From Brevibacillus reuszeri (GTDB taxonomy: Bacteria > Bacillota > Bacilli > Brevibacillales > Brevibacillaceae): a stretch of DNA of 64,000 nucleotides. Location of the stretch: the NCBI RefSeq assembly GCF_001187725.1, contig NZ_LGIQ01000002.1:442890-506889 (forward strand), written 5' to 3'. Made by a program: the position numbers and the translations under genes. The notes beneath the pieces are model-generated. The model was given only the letters and a program-made list of their open reading frames with translations, was not told the origin of the DNA and made no database searches. Of this stretch, positions 32,275-41,487 are shown one piece after another (position 1 is the stretch's first letter; the number at the start of each line of letters is the position of its first letter).

Positions 32275-32616
32275 ATGCAAGAGCTATTTGACAAAATGAA
32301 AGAATATCTCAACATGGATTCCGAGATTTCCTTCGCTGAATTTGATGGTTACTATAAAAACGTGGTTGCGTTCCTGAACGACAACTGGACAGGTTTGAAC
32401 GAAGAGGACACCATGAAAATGCTGTTTATCCTCGATAACCTCAAATCCAACGGGGAAGACCGTGCGAAGCGCAAAGAAAAGGAATCCAAAAAATACGCAA
32501 AGATGGCACAGCGTACTGAAATCTGGGCAAATGCTCTGATTGGCCGTCTGCGTGAAGCTGGCTTGACCGACGAAGAAATCGGCAAGCGCTATGAAGAAAT
32601 CTACGAAGCAGTATAA
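32275..32616 (+). CDS. Hypothetical helical protein, 113 aa
   Basis: ATG behind GAGGGAGTTG. Acidic, all-helical soluble protein; the middle has a Lys/Glu segment (RAKRKEKESKKYAKMAQRTE) and the C-terminus AGLTDEEIGKRYEEIYEAV. I do not recognise the family. Own promoter and terminator indicate a monocistronic gene. Codon use is like the neighbouring chromosomal genes. Confidence 0.65.
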   Translation: MQELFDKMKEYLNMDSEISFAEFDGYYKNVVAFLNDNWTGLNEEDTMKMLFILDNLKSNGEDRAKRKEKESKKYAKMAQRTEIWANALIGRLREAGLTDEEIGKRYEEIYEAV

Positions 32617-32632
32617 TAGCAAAGCAATGAGG

Positions 32633-32663
32633 ATGAGGTCCGCTGATGGGCCTCATTTTTTTT
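32633..32663 (+). terminator. Terminator of the 32275 gene
   Basis: ATGAGGTCC-GCTGA-TGGGCCTCAT followed by T8. Confidence 0.85.
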
Positions 32664-32868
32664 GCCAAAAAAAGCGCATAGCTCTCCTTTTTCTTCCCAC
32701 CACAACAGCCCGACTGACCACAATAAGGCAAAGGGTATGGAGGATTTTCATGCTTTTATGTCGTAAGAACCATTTTTTGTAAAAAGAGTGTTAACGGGAC
32801 AAGTTTTTAGGATGAATATGGTAATGTAAAGAGGATTTCCCTATTCTATCAAAAAGGAGTTGGACTAT

Positions 32869-34533
32869 TTGAGCAAGCAAAAAAAGCACCGGCTATCATT
32901 CTTCCTTCTCTCCCTCGCGCTCTTCACAGGAATCTTTACGTTACCGCTAACGAATGCTACTGTCGTAAAGGCAGAGGGACCACTCGATCCAGCGCCTGTT
33001 TTGACACCGAAAGTCGTCAATAATAACAACAGCAAAAAAATCCTTTTTGACAACACACATGGACAGACATCAGGAGCAGCTGATTGGGTTATTGACGGAG
33101 GATTTTCCGATTTTGGCGATGCGTTGGCCGATGAAGGGTATTACGTTACCGAGCTGCGCAAAACGACTCCGATCACACTGAGCGATTTGGAGGATTACAC
33201 AGTATTTGTCATTGGAGAAGCAAATATCCCTTATAAAACCTCTGAGCAGCAAGCGATGCTGGACTACGTTGAAAATGGCGGCAGCATTTTCTTCATCGGG
33301 GATCATTATAATGCAGATCGTAACAAAAACCGTTGGGATGCCAACGAAGTTTTTAACGGATATCGCCGTGGGGCGTGGGATAATCCGGCGAAAGGTATGG
33401 GAACGGAGGAGCGCAACTCAACTGCCATGCAAAATGTGGACAGCTCCGATTGGCTGGGAACCAACTTTGGCATTCGTTTCCGCTACAATGCGCTTGGAGA
33501 TATTACGGCAAATAACGTGGTACCTTCGAGTGAATCGTTTGGGATTACAAGTGGAGTGAGCACAATAGCGATGCACGCTGGTTCGACCCTGGCTATCCTT
33601 GATCCAAATAAAGCAAAAGGAATCGTATATTTGCCAACCACGAATGTAAAGTGGGCAAGCGCTGTAGACCAAGGCGTATACAATGGTGGTGGCATAAACG
33701 AAGGACCTTATGTAGCGATTTCCAAAGCAGGGAGCGGAAAAGCAGCCTTCATCGGGGATTCCTCTCCGGTTGAGGATGCTACACCAAAATACAAGCGTGA
33801 AGAAAATGGCGCCACGAAAAAGACATATGACGGCTTCAAAGAGCAGGATGATGCCCAGCTCCTCGTCAATCTGATCAATTGGTTGGCAGAGCAGGAGTCA
33901 TATACCAGCTTTGATCAGCTGAGCGGCTTCACGCCAAGTCCTGTCACACAGCTGTTGGCGATGGAAGATCCACAGACGTCCACAGAGCCTGTACCAGAGC
34001 CTTGGGCGGCACCTGCTGCTGGCTACAAGTGGTGGGATTCTTCGACCTTTAAGCCAGGTTCATATGGTTACTCCAGCTCGACACCGAATCCAGGGACTGG
34101 TCAGGCATCTGAAGATTTTGAAACAGGAACAAAAGCAGCCTATGCGGCAGGGGACGTTACCCTGTCAAGCGGATCATGGAACTTGAATAATGCTCTGTTA
34201 GGAGATACATCAGCCGATAAAAAGCTGGGGAATCAATCAGTACGGGCGCGAGCAGCAGGCTCGATCACGATGAATTTTGATGTGAGCAACGTAACCACCG
34301 TCACGATTTCCCATGCCAACTACGGGACTGATACAGGTGCTACGTGGAAGCTGCAAAAGTCGGTGAACGCAGGACAGACGTGGCAGGATGTGAGCGGCTT
34401 GCAGAGCAGCACGGGCACGCTACAGGAGCAGAGCTTTACGGTTAACGAAGCTGGCAACGTGCGTTTCAAGATTGTGGTTGCCGGTACATCTGGGAAACGC
34501 CTTAACTTTGATAACATAACGTTTGACAACTAG
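32869..34533 (+). CDS. Secreted ThuA/GATase-like multidomain protein
   Basis: 554 aa from TTG 32869 (AGGAG 9 nt upstream; an earlier in-frame TTG at 32860 abuts the ribosome site). A signal peptide ends near VKAEG. The first domain (about 45-330) has a class I glutamine amidotransferase-like or ThuA-like Rossmann fold: ILFDNTHGQTSGAADWVIDG, YTVFVIGEANIPY, GGSIFFIGDHYNADR, AAFIGDSSPVEDA. It then has a Pro-rich linker and a C-terminal beta-sandwich (about 420-554) similar to those attached to secreted nucleases and sugar-binding proteins. Probably an exported hydrolase; substrate unknown. Confidence 0.7.
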   Translation: MSKQKKHRLSFFLLSLALFTGIFTLPLTNATVVKAEGPLDPAPVLTPKVVNNNNSKKILFDNTHGQTSGAADWVIDGGFSDFGDALADEGYYVTELRKTTPITLSDLEDYTVFVIGEANIPYKTSEQQAMLDYVENGGSIFFIGDHYNADRNKNRWDANEVFNGYRRGAWDNPAKGMGTEERNSTAMQNVDSSDWLGTNFGIRFRYNALGDITANNVVPSSESFGITSGVSTIAMHAGSTLAILDPNKAKGIVYLPTTNVKWASAVDQGVYNGGGINEGPYVAISKAGSGKAAFIGDSSPVEDATPKYKREENGATKKTYDGFKEQDDAQLLVNLINWLAEQESYTSFDQLSGFTPSPVTQLLAMEDPQTSTEPVPEPWAAPAAGYKWWDSSTFKPGSYGYSSSTPNPGTGQASEDFETGTKAAYAAGDVTLSSGSWNLNNALLGDTSADKKLGNQSVRARAAGSITMNFDVSNVTTVTISHANYGTDTGATWKLQKSVNAGQTWQDVSGLQSSTGTLQEQSFTVNEAGNVRFKIVVAGTSGKRLNFDNITFDN

Positions 34534-34551
34534 GACGAGTACATTTATAAT
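34523..34551 (+). promoter_or_regulatory. Promoter of the ilvA T-box transcript
   Basis: TTGACA (34523-34528), 17-bp spacer, TATAAT (34546-34551). It overlaps the stop codon of the preceding gene. Confidence 0.85.
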
Positions 34552-34584
34552 TTGTAACTAATTTGAATAGTTCGTTAGTAGTTG

Positions 34585-34890
34585 CGTAGATAAGGAAGAG
34601 TAGAAGCAGAGAGCAGCGTTGCAGAGAGTCGTCCCTTGTGCTGAAAGGATGATCGCCAGCCTGTTTTGAAAATCACCTTGGAGCAGTGTCCTTGAAAAGA
34701 GAAAGGTAAGTTCTGTTAGTAAAGGACAACGGATTCGTCTCCGTTACCAGACGGGAGTTCCTCTGTCGAACTTCTTAAGTCTGTTTTCCGTGAGGGAAAT
34801 AGAGTAGCTGAGTGGTACCGCGATGCCTTCGCCTCAGCCAGCCATGCGCTTACAAGCGCTGCTGGCGGGGCGGGGCTTTTCTTTTTTGAT
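34585..34890 (+). ncRNA. T-box leader, isoleucine-specific
   Basis: The conserved T-box (GAGTGGTACCGCG, 34810-34822) precedes a terminator hairpin with TTTTCTTTTTT (34835-34888). Upstream is a long stem I with the specifier loop segment TGAAAATCACC at 34667-34677, which presents ATC (34672-34674), an Ile codon. Uncharged tRNA-Ile should stabilise the antiterminator and allow ilvA transcription. This agrees with the downstream gene. Confidence 0.92.
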
Positions 34891-34935
34891 GAAACGATAG
34901 AGACATGAGACACCTTTGGGAGGAGCATTCAATAT

Positions 34936-36183
34936 ATGAGTACAGTATCAGTGGAAGAGATCGTGGTGGCAAATCATGCGTTGAAAGACGTCGTAGAAAA
35001 AACACCGCTGCAAAAAAACAAGGTTTTGTCAGAACGATATGGCTGCAATGTGTATTTGAAACGAGAGGACTTGCAAGTCGTGCGTTCGTTTAAAATCCGA
35101 GGTGCTTATCATTTTATTCGCAATCTTTCGTCAGTCCAGCGGGAAAATGGCGTCGTGTGTGCCAGTGCGGGCAATCATGCACAAGGTGTAGCGTATTCGT
35201 GCCATCAGCTGAAAATTCAGGGAACCATTTTTATGCCGACAACAACTCCACGCCAAAAGGTTACGCAGGTGAAATTGTTCGGCGGACCTTATGTGGAAGT
35301 GGTCCTGATTGGTGATACCTTTGACGACTCTTTTGCAGAAGCAATGAAATATTGCATACAGGAAGAGCGGACCTTTGTTCATCCATTTGACGATCCATTG
35401 GTAGTAGCTGGCCAAGGAACGGTAGGTCTGGAGATCATGAACGATATGGAGGAGCCTGCTGATTTTGTTTTCATGAGCATTGGTGGAGGCGGACTCGCAG
35501 CAGGAGTCGGGACTTATGTAAAAGGAATCAGTCCTGCGACGAAAATCATTGGAGTGGAGCCAGCCGGAGCAGCATCGATGAAAGCCGCGCTTGAGCTTGG
35601 CGATGTGGTGACTCTGGACGAGATTGACAAGTTTGTTGATGGAGCGGCTGTTAAACAGGTAGGTCAATTGACCATGACGCTATGCCGCGATGTGCTTGAT
35701 GACATCGTGATCGTGCCAGAAGGAAAAGTATGCTCAACCATCCTTGATCTGTATAACAGCAACGCGATTGTCGTGGAGCCAGCAGGTGCCTTGTCCATCG
35801 CGGCGCTCGATTTGTACCGGGAGAGAATCGCGGGCAAAAACGTAGTGTGTGTCATCAGCGGAGGCAATAATGATATTGACCGCATGCAGGAAATCAAGGA
35901 GCGTTCGCTGTTACATGAAGGATTGAAACATTATTTTGTCATTCACTTCCCGCAGCGTGCAGGTGCTTTGCGTGAATTCATGGAAAAAGTGCTTGGACCG
36001 CATGACGATATTACACGTTTTGAGTACACCAAGAAAAACAATAAAGAAAATGGCCCAGCGCTAGTCGGAATCGAAATGAAATGTCAGGCAGATTATCAGC
36101 CGCTCGTGGGGCGTATGAAGCAGCATGGGATCAGCTATGTCGAGATTACCAATGATCCGTATCTGTTCAATTTGCTGATTTAA
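34936..36183 (+). CDS. ilvA: Threonine dehydratase (biosynthetic)
   Basis: 415 aa, GGGAGGAG upstream. Fold-type II PLP enzyme: Lys in VVRSFKIRGAYHF (about residue 54), SAGNHAQGVA, the glycine loop SIGGGGLAAGVG and SGGNNDID. The C-terminus (about 330-415) has a single ACT-like regulatory region (YFVIHFPQRAGALREFMEKV). The enzyme deaminates threonine to 2-oxobutanoate, the first step to isoleucine. Controlled by the Ile T-box directly upstream. Monocistronic. Confidence 0.95.
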   Translation: MSTVSVEEIVVANHALKDVVEKTPLQKNKVLSERYGCNVYLKREDLQVVRSFKIRGAYHFIRNLSSVQRENGVVCASAGNHAQGVAYSCHQLKIQGTIFMPTTTPRQKVTQVKLFGGPYVEVVLIGDTFDDSFAEAMKYCIQEERTFVHPFDDPLVVAGQGTVGLEIMNDMEEPADFVFMSIGGGGLAAGVGTYVKGISPATKIIGVEPAGAASMKAALELGDVVTLDEIDKFVDGAAVKQVGQLTMTLCRDVLDDIVIVPEGKVCSTILDLYNSNAIVVEPAGALSIAALDLYRERIAGKNVVCVISGGNNDIDRMQEIKERSLLHEGLKHYFVIHFPQRAGALREFMEKVLGPHDDITRFEYTKKNNKENGPALVGIEMKCQADYQPLVGRMKQHGISYVEITNDPYLFNLLI

Positions 36184-36223
36184 GAAGGCGTATGAACAGT
36201 CCTGGAAACAGAGCTGTGATCAT

Positions 36224-36367
36224 TGTGTTACAACAGTTTGTGAATTTGCAAAAATGTATGAATACAGCGAAAAAGAGAGCAATCGAGAGAGAATGAGCGC
36301 GAGGGAAAGATAATGAGGTGTAATGTATTATAACAAACTTTTATAAAACAGCTCCTGTTGTAATACA
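36224..36367 (+). promoter_or_regulatory. Three TGTRTTAYAACA motifs upstream of the YhfH-like gene
   Basis: TGTGTTACAACA (36224), TGTATTATAACA (36324, exactly 100 bp on) and the inverse TGTTGTAATACA (36356). The last two form an 11/12 inverted repeat 33-64 bp before the start codon. Probable regulator binding sites; the regulator is unknown. Confidence 0.4.
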
Positions 36368-36399
36368 ATACAGATAACAACACACAGGGGGTTAAAATC

Positions 36400-36561
36400 A
36401 TGACGCCAATCACAACTTTCTTTCGCAATCTGGAAGCAAAATGCTGCGCTGCTTGCGGCCAAACTATCAACGAGCAGGCAGAATCCTATGCTACTGAATG
36501 CTTCACTTGCCAGGAGCAGGCATCCTTCGACGCCTACAAGCATTACCACCAAAAGCGCTAA
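36400..36561 (+). CDS. yhfH: YhfH-like zinc-ribbon mini-protein, 53 aa
   Basis: ATG 36400 behind GGGGGTT. It starts TPITTFFRNLEAKCCAACGQ and continues to ATECFTCQEQ, giving two Cys-x2-Cys knuckles separated by about 18 residues, as in the YhfH family of Bacillales. Too short for usual ORF cut-offs. Function unknown in the family; zinc binding is inferred from the cysteines. Followed by its own terminator. Confidence 0.75.
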   Translation: MTPITTFFRNLEAKCCAACGQTINEQAESYATECFTCQEQASFDAYKHYHQKR

Positions 36562-36579
36562 TGAATCGATTCGAGAGTT

Positions 36580-36626
36580 AAGGTGTACCGCTTGGCAGCA
36601 GCCAAAAGCAGGTGCGCCTTTTTTGT
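36580..36626 (+). terminator. Terminator of the YhfH-like gene
   Basis: AAGGTGTACC pairs with GGTGCGCCTT (G-T pairs), inner TGG/CCA, then T6. Confidence 0.7.
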
Positions 36627-36650
36627 TTGTTAAACGAAAGGGGAATAGGA

Positions 36651-36688
36651 AAAAGCCGCTGACTTGTTTTGCGACAGCGGCTTTTGTC
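36651..36688 (+). terminator. Second terminator hairpin
   Basis: AAAAGCCGCTG...CAGCGGCTTTT; directly before the structured element at 36691. Confidence 0.75.
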
Positions 36689-36690
36689 TT

Positions 36691-36790
36691 ACGTATAGGA
36701 ATTTATAAGCGTGACGCTTATGAATTCCCAAGCGCATGGCAAGGTAACTCAGTCGCTCCTCTTTGAGGTGGCCTCGATAGAGGTTTTCTT
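36691..36790 (+). ncRNA. Structured repeated element, copy 1
   Basis: Begins ACGTATAGG and forms GGAATTTATAAGCGT / ACGCTTATGAATTCC (36698-36712 with 36714-36728), then AGCG...CGCT, then GCCTCGATAGAGGTTTTC. Closely similar to 53950-54057 in all conserved helices, with changes in the middle. Lies between converging genes. May be a small RNA or a repeated palindromic element; strand is given by similarity and the terminal T run. Confidence 0.55.
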
Positions 36791-36795
36791 ATCCT

Positions 36796-37101
36796 TTAGC
36801 GATGAGTAGGTGATGCCTTGGAAGCCTGCTGCTTGACGTAGTCGATCAAGCCCAGCTGAAAGCCTTTTTGGGTAAGCAAGCGCTGCGCTTCGTAAGTACC
36901 TGCATAGTAGGCATGGACATGTGAATCATGCTCGAGGACGTATCGACAAGCCTCATCCTCGTATAACTCCCGATACCAATCTGCTGCTTTGATCTGTGCG
37001 ACTAGATCTTCATAAGCGGGCTCCGGTTTTTTCCACGGATTCAAGCGATGAAACAGTTCACCAAAAATCGCAACAACAACTAAAATTCCAATTAAAAACA
37101 T
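36796..37101 (-). CDS. Hypothetical single-pass membrane protein, 101 aa
   Basis: ATG 37101 has GAGGTGA 5 nt upstream (a GTG at 37110 is inside that site). An N-terminal membrane helix (FLIGILVVVAIFGELF) is followed by a soluble domain with WKKPEPAYEDLVAQIKAADW and RYVLEHDSHVHAYYAGTYE. No family recognised. Confidence 0.6.
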   Translation of the reverse strand: MFLIGILVVVAIFGELFHRLNPWKKPEPAYEDLVAQIKAADWYRELYEDEACRYVLEHDSHVHAYYAGTYEAQRLLTQKGFQLGLIDYVKQQASKASPTHR

Positions 37102-37255
37102 GGCTGTCACCTCAAAGGTTGGTTCCCTCTCATGTTACCACTCTATTGCTCCTGTTTTCCACGGGTAAGTCTGGCTTGCTTGCAAAACAACAGGAAAGGA
37201 GGCATTCTAAGAAGAAAGGTGATTCGAAAAAATACATGAGAGAGGAGGAAAACAG

Positions 37256-37825
37256 ATGTTTCATCCACTAGTATTTGATAACATCAGAGTGGTGCTGGAA
37301 GGTGCTGTTTACGACCGTGATTTCGAAGGGGCCATCACGATTACACAGCGCTCGGATGTGATGGATATGGCTACATTTCACCGGATGTTCCAAATCGAGT
37401 TTACACTGGTAGATCGGGATAAAAATGAGCAAGCAGTAACAGCACAAATGCAGCTGCGCACAAGCTTGGCTGATATTGCGGCCGAACAGCTGGAGCAGCC
37501 TTTGACAGAGCATGTTGGCTGTACCATCTGTATTCATTTTCATTTACCGATGCCATATGCTGGGGATGTCCCACAAAAAATCAAAGCCATCACCACGATT
37601 CTAGACGATATATGGGGAAGTCGTCCGTACATAACGCAAACCTTGAAAGCACAGGTGGAGGAAAATCGGGTAGAATGGCCGCCACAGCAGTTGAGAAATC
37701 AGATAACGCTTGATTTCCATCGGAAAATTGATGAGGGGAATATTGAGGACTTGCGCTTTTTACTGGATCATACGGTGCAGTCACTTACCCGGCTGCAAGC
37801 CTTTGCTGACAGCAAGCCCAGCTAA
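37256..37825 (+). CDS. Hypothetical protein, 189 aa
   Basis: ATG behind AGAGAGGAGGA. Soluble mixed protein: beta-rich first half (PLVFDNIRVVLEGAVYDRDF, FQIEFTLVDRD, CTICIHFHLPM) and helical second half (IEDLRFLLDHTVQSLTRLQA). I do not recognise it; close copies are probably restricted to this lineage. Upstream of bioY but separated by its BirA operator, so not obviously linked. Confidence 0.6.
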   Translation: MFHPLVFDNIRVVLEGAVYDRDFEGAITITQRSDVMDMATFHRMFQIEFTLVDRDKNEQAVTAQMQLRTSLADIAAEQLEQPLTEHVGCTICIHFHLPMPYAGDVPQKIKAITTILDDIWGSRPYITQTLKAQVEENRVEWPPQQLRNQITLDFHRKIDEGNIEDLRFLLDHTVQSLTRLQAFADSKPS

Positions 37826-37870
37826 ATTTTACAAAGGCCATTTACAATTTTGAGGATGCGTATTATCATT

Positions 37871-37901
37871 TTGTTAACTTCGCAATTATTTTAGTTAACA
37901 A
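37871..37901 (+). promoter_or_regulatory. BirA operator upstream of bioY
   Basis: TTGTTAAC-N15-GTTAACAA, the bipartite Firmicute biotin operator, ends 15 bp before the bioY start and overlaps the start of the ribosome site region. Biotinyl-AMP-loaded BirA would repress bioY. Confidence 0.92.
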
Positions 37902-37916
37902 TTGGAGGCTATACGC

Positions 37917-38480
37917 ATGAGAAACGAACGTTTGAGGTGGCTGCTCTTATCTGCTATTTTTGCTGCGGTCACAGCCGTTTTGTCGCAGTTAACGATTCCA
38001 TTGCCATTGATTCCGATTACAGCGCAGACGCTCGCAATAGGCTTGACGGCTACGATTTTGGGCAGTCGTTACGGAACCGTCGCCCTTGTCATTTACGTTT
38101 TGCTGGGTGCAATCGGCTTGCCAGTCTTTACAGAAGCGAGCGGCGGCATACAAGTCTTGTTTGGAAAAACAGGCGGATATATTTTCGGATTTATCGCGGC
38201 GGCCTATATAACCGGGCTGTATTTGGAAAAAACGAGTTTTACCTTCGTAAATGCCGTGATCGCCAATATTATTGGCATGATCGTGACACTGGTTTTTGGT
38301 TCTATCCAATTGAAATTCGTTCTGGATGTTCCGTGGGACAAAGCGTTTGCGTTTGGCGCAACGCCATTTTTGATGGTAGGCGTGATCAAGGCAGTACTTG
38401 CAGCCCTCATCGGCATCAAGGTACGGGAGCGTTTGATTGCGACACGCTTGCTGCGTACCGGATCTTCTGTAACGAATTGA
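37917..38480 (+). CDS. bioY: Biotin transporter substrate-binding subunit BioY
   Basis: 187 aa; ATG 37917 behind TTGGAGG. Six membrane helices with BioY signatures: PLPLIPITAQTLAIGL (helix 2 entry), GLPVFTEASGGIQVLFGKTGGYIFGF-type region (about 75-100) and a DVPWDKAFAFGATPFL loop. It is the S component for biotin uptake in ECF transporters, here without its own AT module. Regulated by the BirA operator just upstream; a terminator follows. Confidence 0.95.
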   Translation: MRNERLRWLLLSAIFAAVTAVLSQLTIPLPLIPITAQTLAIGLTATILGSRYGTVALVIYVLLGAIGLPVFTEASGGIQVLFGKTGGYIFGFIAAAYITGLYLEKTSFTFVNAVIANIIGMIVTLVFGSIQLKFVLDVPWDKAFAFGATPFLMVGVIKAVLAALIGIKVRERLIATRLLRTGSSVTN

Positions 38481-38499
38481 TCAAGAAATTTATACGCAC

Positions 38500-38529
38500 A
38501 GCCATCCGATTACCGGGTGGCTTTTTTTC
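38500..38529 (+). terminator. Terminator of bioY
   Basis: AGCCATCC-GATTACC-GGGTGGCT then T7. Confidence 0.88.
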
Positions 38530-38595
38530 GCATAATCTCCTTTTGGTGCTGGATACTAATCCGTAACATGCCGTATTTACCACAAGGAGGACATC

Positions 38596-39939
38596 ATGAA
38601 TGTAACGATTTCTGGACCAAAGGGTCTGCCGCTTTCGGGTAACCTGCTATCCTTTCGCCGTGATCCCCTGCAATTTATCCGTTCCGCTTCAGAGGAGCAC
38701 GGCGATGTTATTCACTTCCGATTCGGGCCCAAGCGCCATGTTTACATGCTCATGAATCCAGATCAAATCAAAGAGGTCCTGGTATCCAAGCAAGCGCATT
38801 TCCGCAAAGGAAAAGGGCTTCAGGTAGCAAAAGCGGTTGTCGGAGATGGCATTCTTACGAGCGAAGGGAAAAAGCATTTGCGGCAAAGACGACTGATGCA
38901 GCCTGCTTTTCATCGTGATCGAATCGCTACATATGGACAAGTCATGGTTCGCCAGGGAGTTGACCTGATGAGCGAATGGAAGGATGGAGAGGTTCGCGAT
39001 ATCCACCACGACATGATGAAGGTCACGCTGGCAATCATTACAGAAACGATGTTTGGCAAAAGCATTAAAGAAGGTGCCGATCAGATTGGAAAGGCAATTG
39101 ATATCGGCTTGAAATACGTTGCCAACAAGGCGTCTTCTTTTATCGATATTCCACTGTCCGTGCCGACGAAAAGCAATCGCGAATTTGTGGAATCGAACGA
39201 GACATTGGACAAGACGATTTTTGCACTGATTGAAGAACGACGCAAAAATGGCGAACAGGGTCAGAATGATTTGCTATCGATGCTCTTGGCTGCACGAGAC
39301 GAGGATGACGGAGAAGGAATGACGGACGAGCAAGTGCGTGACGAGGTCATGACCATTTTTGTTGCGGGGCATGAGACGACTGCCAATACGATGTCCTGGA
39401 TTTTTTATTTACTTGCCACGCATCCGGAAATCGAGAAAAAGCTGCACGATGAGCTGACGGCAGTTTTGTGTGACCGGCTTCCTACCGTCGAAGATTTGCC
39501 GCACCTGACGTACACCAATTTGATCGTGCAGGAAACATTGAGACTGTATCCAGCAGCGTGGACGATTAATCGTGAGGTAGTAGAAGAGGTAGAGATCGGC
39601 GGACATACGTATCAACCGGGGGATACCTTGATGATGAGTCAGTATGTTATGCATCGTAATCACCGTTACTACGATAAGCCTGACGAGTTTATTCCTGAAC
39701 GCTTTGAGGGGGATTTGCTGAAGCGGATTCCGACCTTTGCGTATTTCCCGTTTGGTGGAGGTCCGCGTGTATGTATCGGGAACAACTTTGCCTTGATGGA
39801 AGCTGCCTTGCTCCTGGCGACGATCACACAGCGCTATAAACTGAGGCTGGAAACTCCTGATCAAAAGGTAGAGCCAGAGCCGTTGGTTACTCTGCGACCA
39901 AAAAATGGCTTGCCGTTGAGAATAGAAAAGCGAGGATAA
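38596..39939 (+). CDS. Cytochrome P450
   Basis: 447 aa, AAGGAGG upstream. P450 hallmarks: I-helix oxygen-binding AGHETTANT (about 255), K-helix ETLR (about 315) and heme loop FGGGPRVCIGNN with the thiolate Cys (about 393). Soluble, no membrane anchor, no fused reductase, so it needs separate redox partners, which are not in this window. It resembles CYP102/110-like fatty-acid or alkane hydroxylases; substrate is unproven. Monocistronic. Confidence 0.93.
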   Translation: MNVTISGPKGLPLSGNLLSFRRDPLQFIRSASEEHGDVIHFRFGPKRHVYMLMNPDQIKEVLVSKQAHFRKGKGLQVAKAVVGDGILTSEGKKHLRQRRLMQPAFHRDRIATYGQVMVRQGVDLMSEWKDGEVRDIHHDMMKVTLAIITETMFGKSIKEGADQIGKAIDIGLKYVANKASSFIDIPLSVPTKSNREFVESNETLDKTIFALIEERRKNGEQGQNDLLSMLLAARDEDDGEGMTDEQVRDEVMTIFVAGHETTANTMSWIFYLLATHPEIEKKLHDELTAVLCDRLPTVEDLPHLTYTNLIVQETLRLYPAAWTINREVVEEVEIGGHTYQPGDTLMMSQYVMHRNHRYYDKPDEFIPERFEGDLLKRIPTFAYFPFGGGPRVCIGNNFALMEAALLLATITQRYKLRLETPDQKVEPEPLVTLRPKNGLPLRIEKRG

Positions 39940-40107
39940 CAAAAGGATTTTTGGACAAAAAAAAGGCATCTTTTCACCTACGGTTACGCCGTGTTGTGTC
40001 AGATACCGAACTGGGGGTTATTTATCACTGAAAGCAACATGCTTACAAGTAATAATGTAACAGAGAAAAATAAAAAATATATTAACTGGTTATAAATCTA
40101 AATAAAC

Positions 40108-41487
40108 TCAACTGTGAAAGAATGGAATCGAAAACGAAAAGCTGCTGCCCTCGCCTATCTCACTGTTTACCATCAGTTCCCCGCCATGGCGTCTGACGAT
40201 GCTTTGGGAGATGGTTAATCCAAGTCCCGTACCACCGTTGTTCCGGTTGCGGGACTTTTCTGCGCGATAAAACTTGGTAAAGATTTTAGGCAGGTCTTCA
40301 GCAGAGATTCCCTCGCCTTTATCAATCACAGAGAACAGCACATGACCTTCGCGCTGATCGCACGTAATCAAAATCGAGCCGTTCGGCTTATTGTAGTAGA
40401 TTGCATTGTTGATCAGGTTTTCCATGACCCGACGCAGCTTTGTTTCGTCAGCCTCAATATACAGCTCGTTGGAAACGCGCAGCTTCCATTGAAACGCGAG
40501 GCCAGCATCCTTAATTCGGGTCAAATAGTCTTCAATGATCCCTTTTAAAAATCCTTTTACATGGATGCGGCTAATATTGAGTCGTACTTCTGTACTTTGC
40601 TGGCTAAAGTCCTGTAATTCATCGAGCAGCTTTTCCAGATCGGATGTTTTCAGTTCAATTTTACTCATCTGCTTTTGAATCCGTTCAAGCTCAGTGACTC
40701 GACCAGACCCGATATAGGAAGCGTACCCTTTGATCGTTGTCAGGGGGGTACGGAAATCGTGAGCGATCGAGGCGATCATCTCAGACTGACGCTCCTCGGA
40801 AAAACGCAGCTCATCCACCATGTCCCCGAAGTAGCGAAACAATTGCCCGAATTCGTCATCGGATTTGTACGTAAACGAGATAAGTCGCTTTCCACTGCGA
40901 ATCTCCTGGGTAACCCGAGACAGCTCGTTAACCGGACGCAGAATCCAGCGGACAAAGAGAGTTAATAGTACCAGACCGACCAACACTAGACTTCCGTATA
41001 TAAACCAAAGCATCATGGATACTCCGGTTGTAGACATGATGTCATAGTCGTCTGTGTAAAAATAAATGACGATTTCTCCTTCGCGTGGCGGCTCCTGTTG
41101 AAAGTGGTATTCAGCAACCGTCTTGAGAGCACCCTTTTGGGAAAAATTCGGTTTTGAACTGGACGGTGGGACCTTTAAATCATACGCCTGTGAAGTTTTG
41201 TTATAGATCGTATTGCCATTTGCGTCCTTGATCACCATGCGGTACATGACGTCCTCAGGAAGCTGCTTCTCGAGCTCCAAACGCTCCGTTGGGTCCTTGA
41301 AATTGCTGTTGCGCAACAACTGGTTGACGCGAACCTTTTCTGCTGCTTCCTTTTCATACTGATATTGATTATGTCTGTCATTTTTCAGCTGGTCGACAAT
41401 AATGTCCTGAAAGACGAATTTGAACAAAAGAATATTGAGCGTAATCAAAGCGATAAACGAAAGAAACAGTTTATTGCGCAAGCTCAT
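40108..41487 (-). CDS. Sensor histidine kinase with HAMP domain
   Basis: 459 aa. Two membrane helices (about 7-28 and 158-180) flank a roughly 130-residue extracytoplasmic sensor region. Then come HAMP, HisKA with phospho-acceptor His in SIAHDFRTPLTTIKGY, and HATPase_c with VMENLINNAIYYNK, DKGEGI and GGTGLGLTIS. Its ATG directly abuts the TAA of the response regulator gene, so the two are coupled. The signal is unknown; the neighbourhood of cell-wall genes hints at envelope sensing. Confidence 0.92.
   Translation of the reverse strand: MSLRNKLFLSFIALITLNILLFKFVFQDIIVDQLKNDRHNQYQYEKEAAEKVRVNQLLRNSNFKDPTERLELEKQLPEDVMYRMVIKDANGNTIYNKTSQAYDLKVPPSSSKPNFSQKGALKTVAEYHFQQEPPREGEIVIYFYTDDYDIMSTTGVSMMLWFIYGSLVLVGLVLLTLFVRWILRPVNELSRVTQEIRSGKRLISFTYKSDDEFGQLFRYFGDMVDELRFSEERQSEMIASIAHDFRTPLTTIKGYASYIGSGRVTELERIQKQMSKIELKTSDLEKLLDELQDFSQQSTEVRLNISRIHVKGFLKGIIEDYLTRIKDAGLAFQWKLRVSNELYIEADETKLRRVMENLINNAIYYNKPNGSILITCDQREGHVLFSVIDKGEGISAEDLPKIFTKFYRAEKSRNRNNGGTGLGLTISQSIVRRHGGELMVNSEIGEGSSFSFSIPFFHS

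Noticed and set aside
37937..38566. 209-codon open frame overlapping bioY
   Set aside because: Different frame of the bioY coding region with no ribosome site; bioY matches its family throughout.
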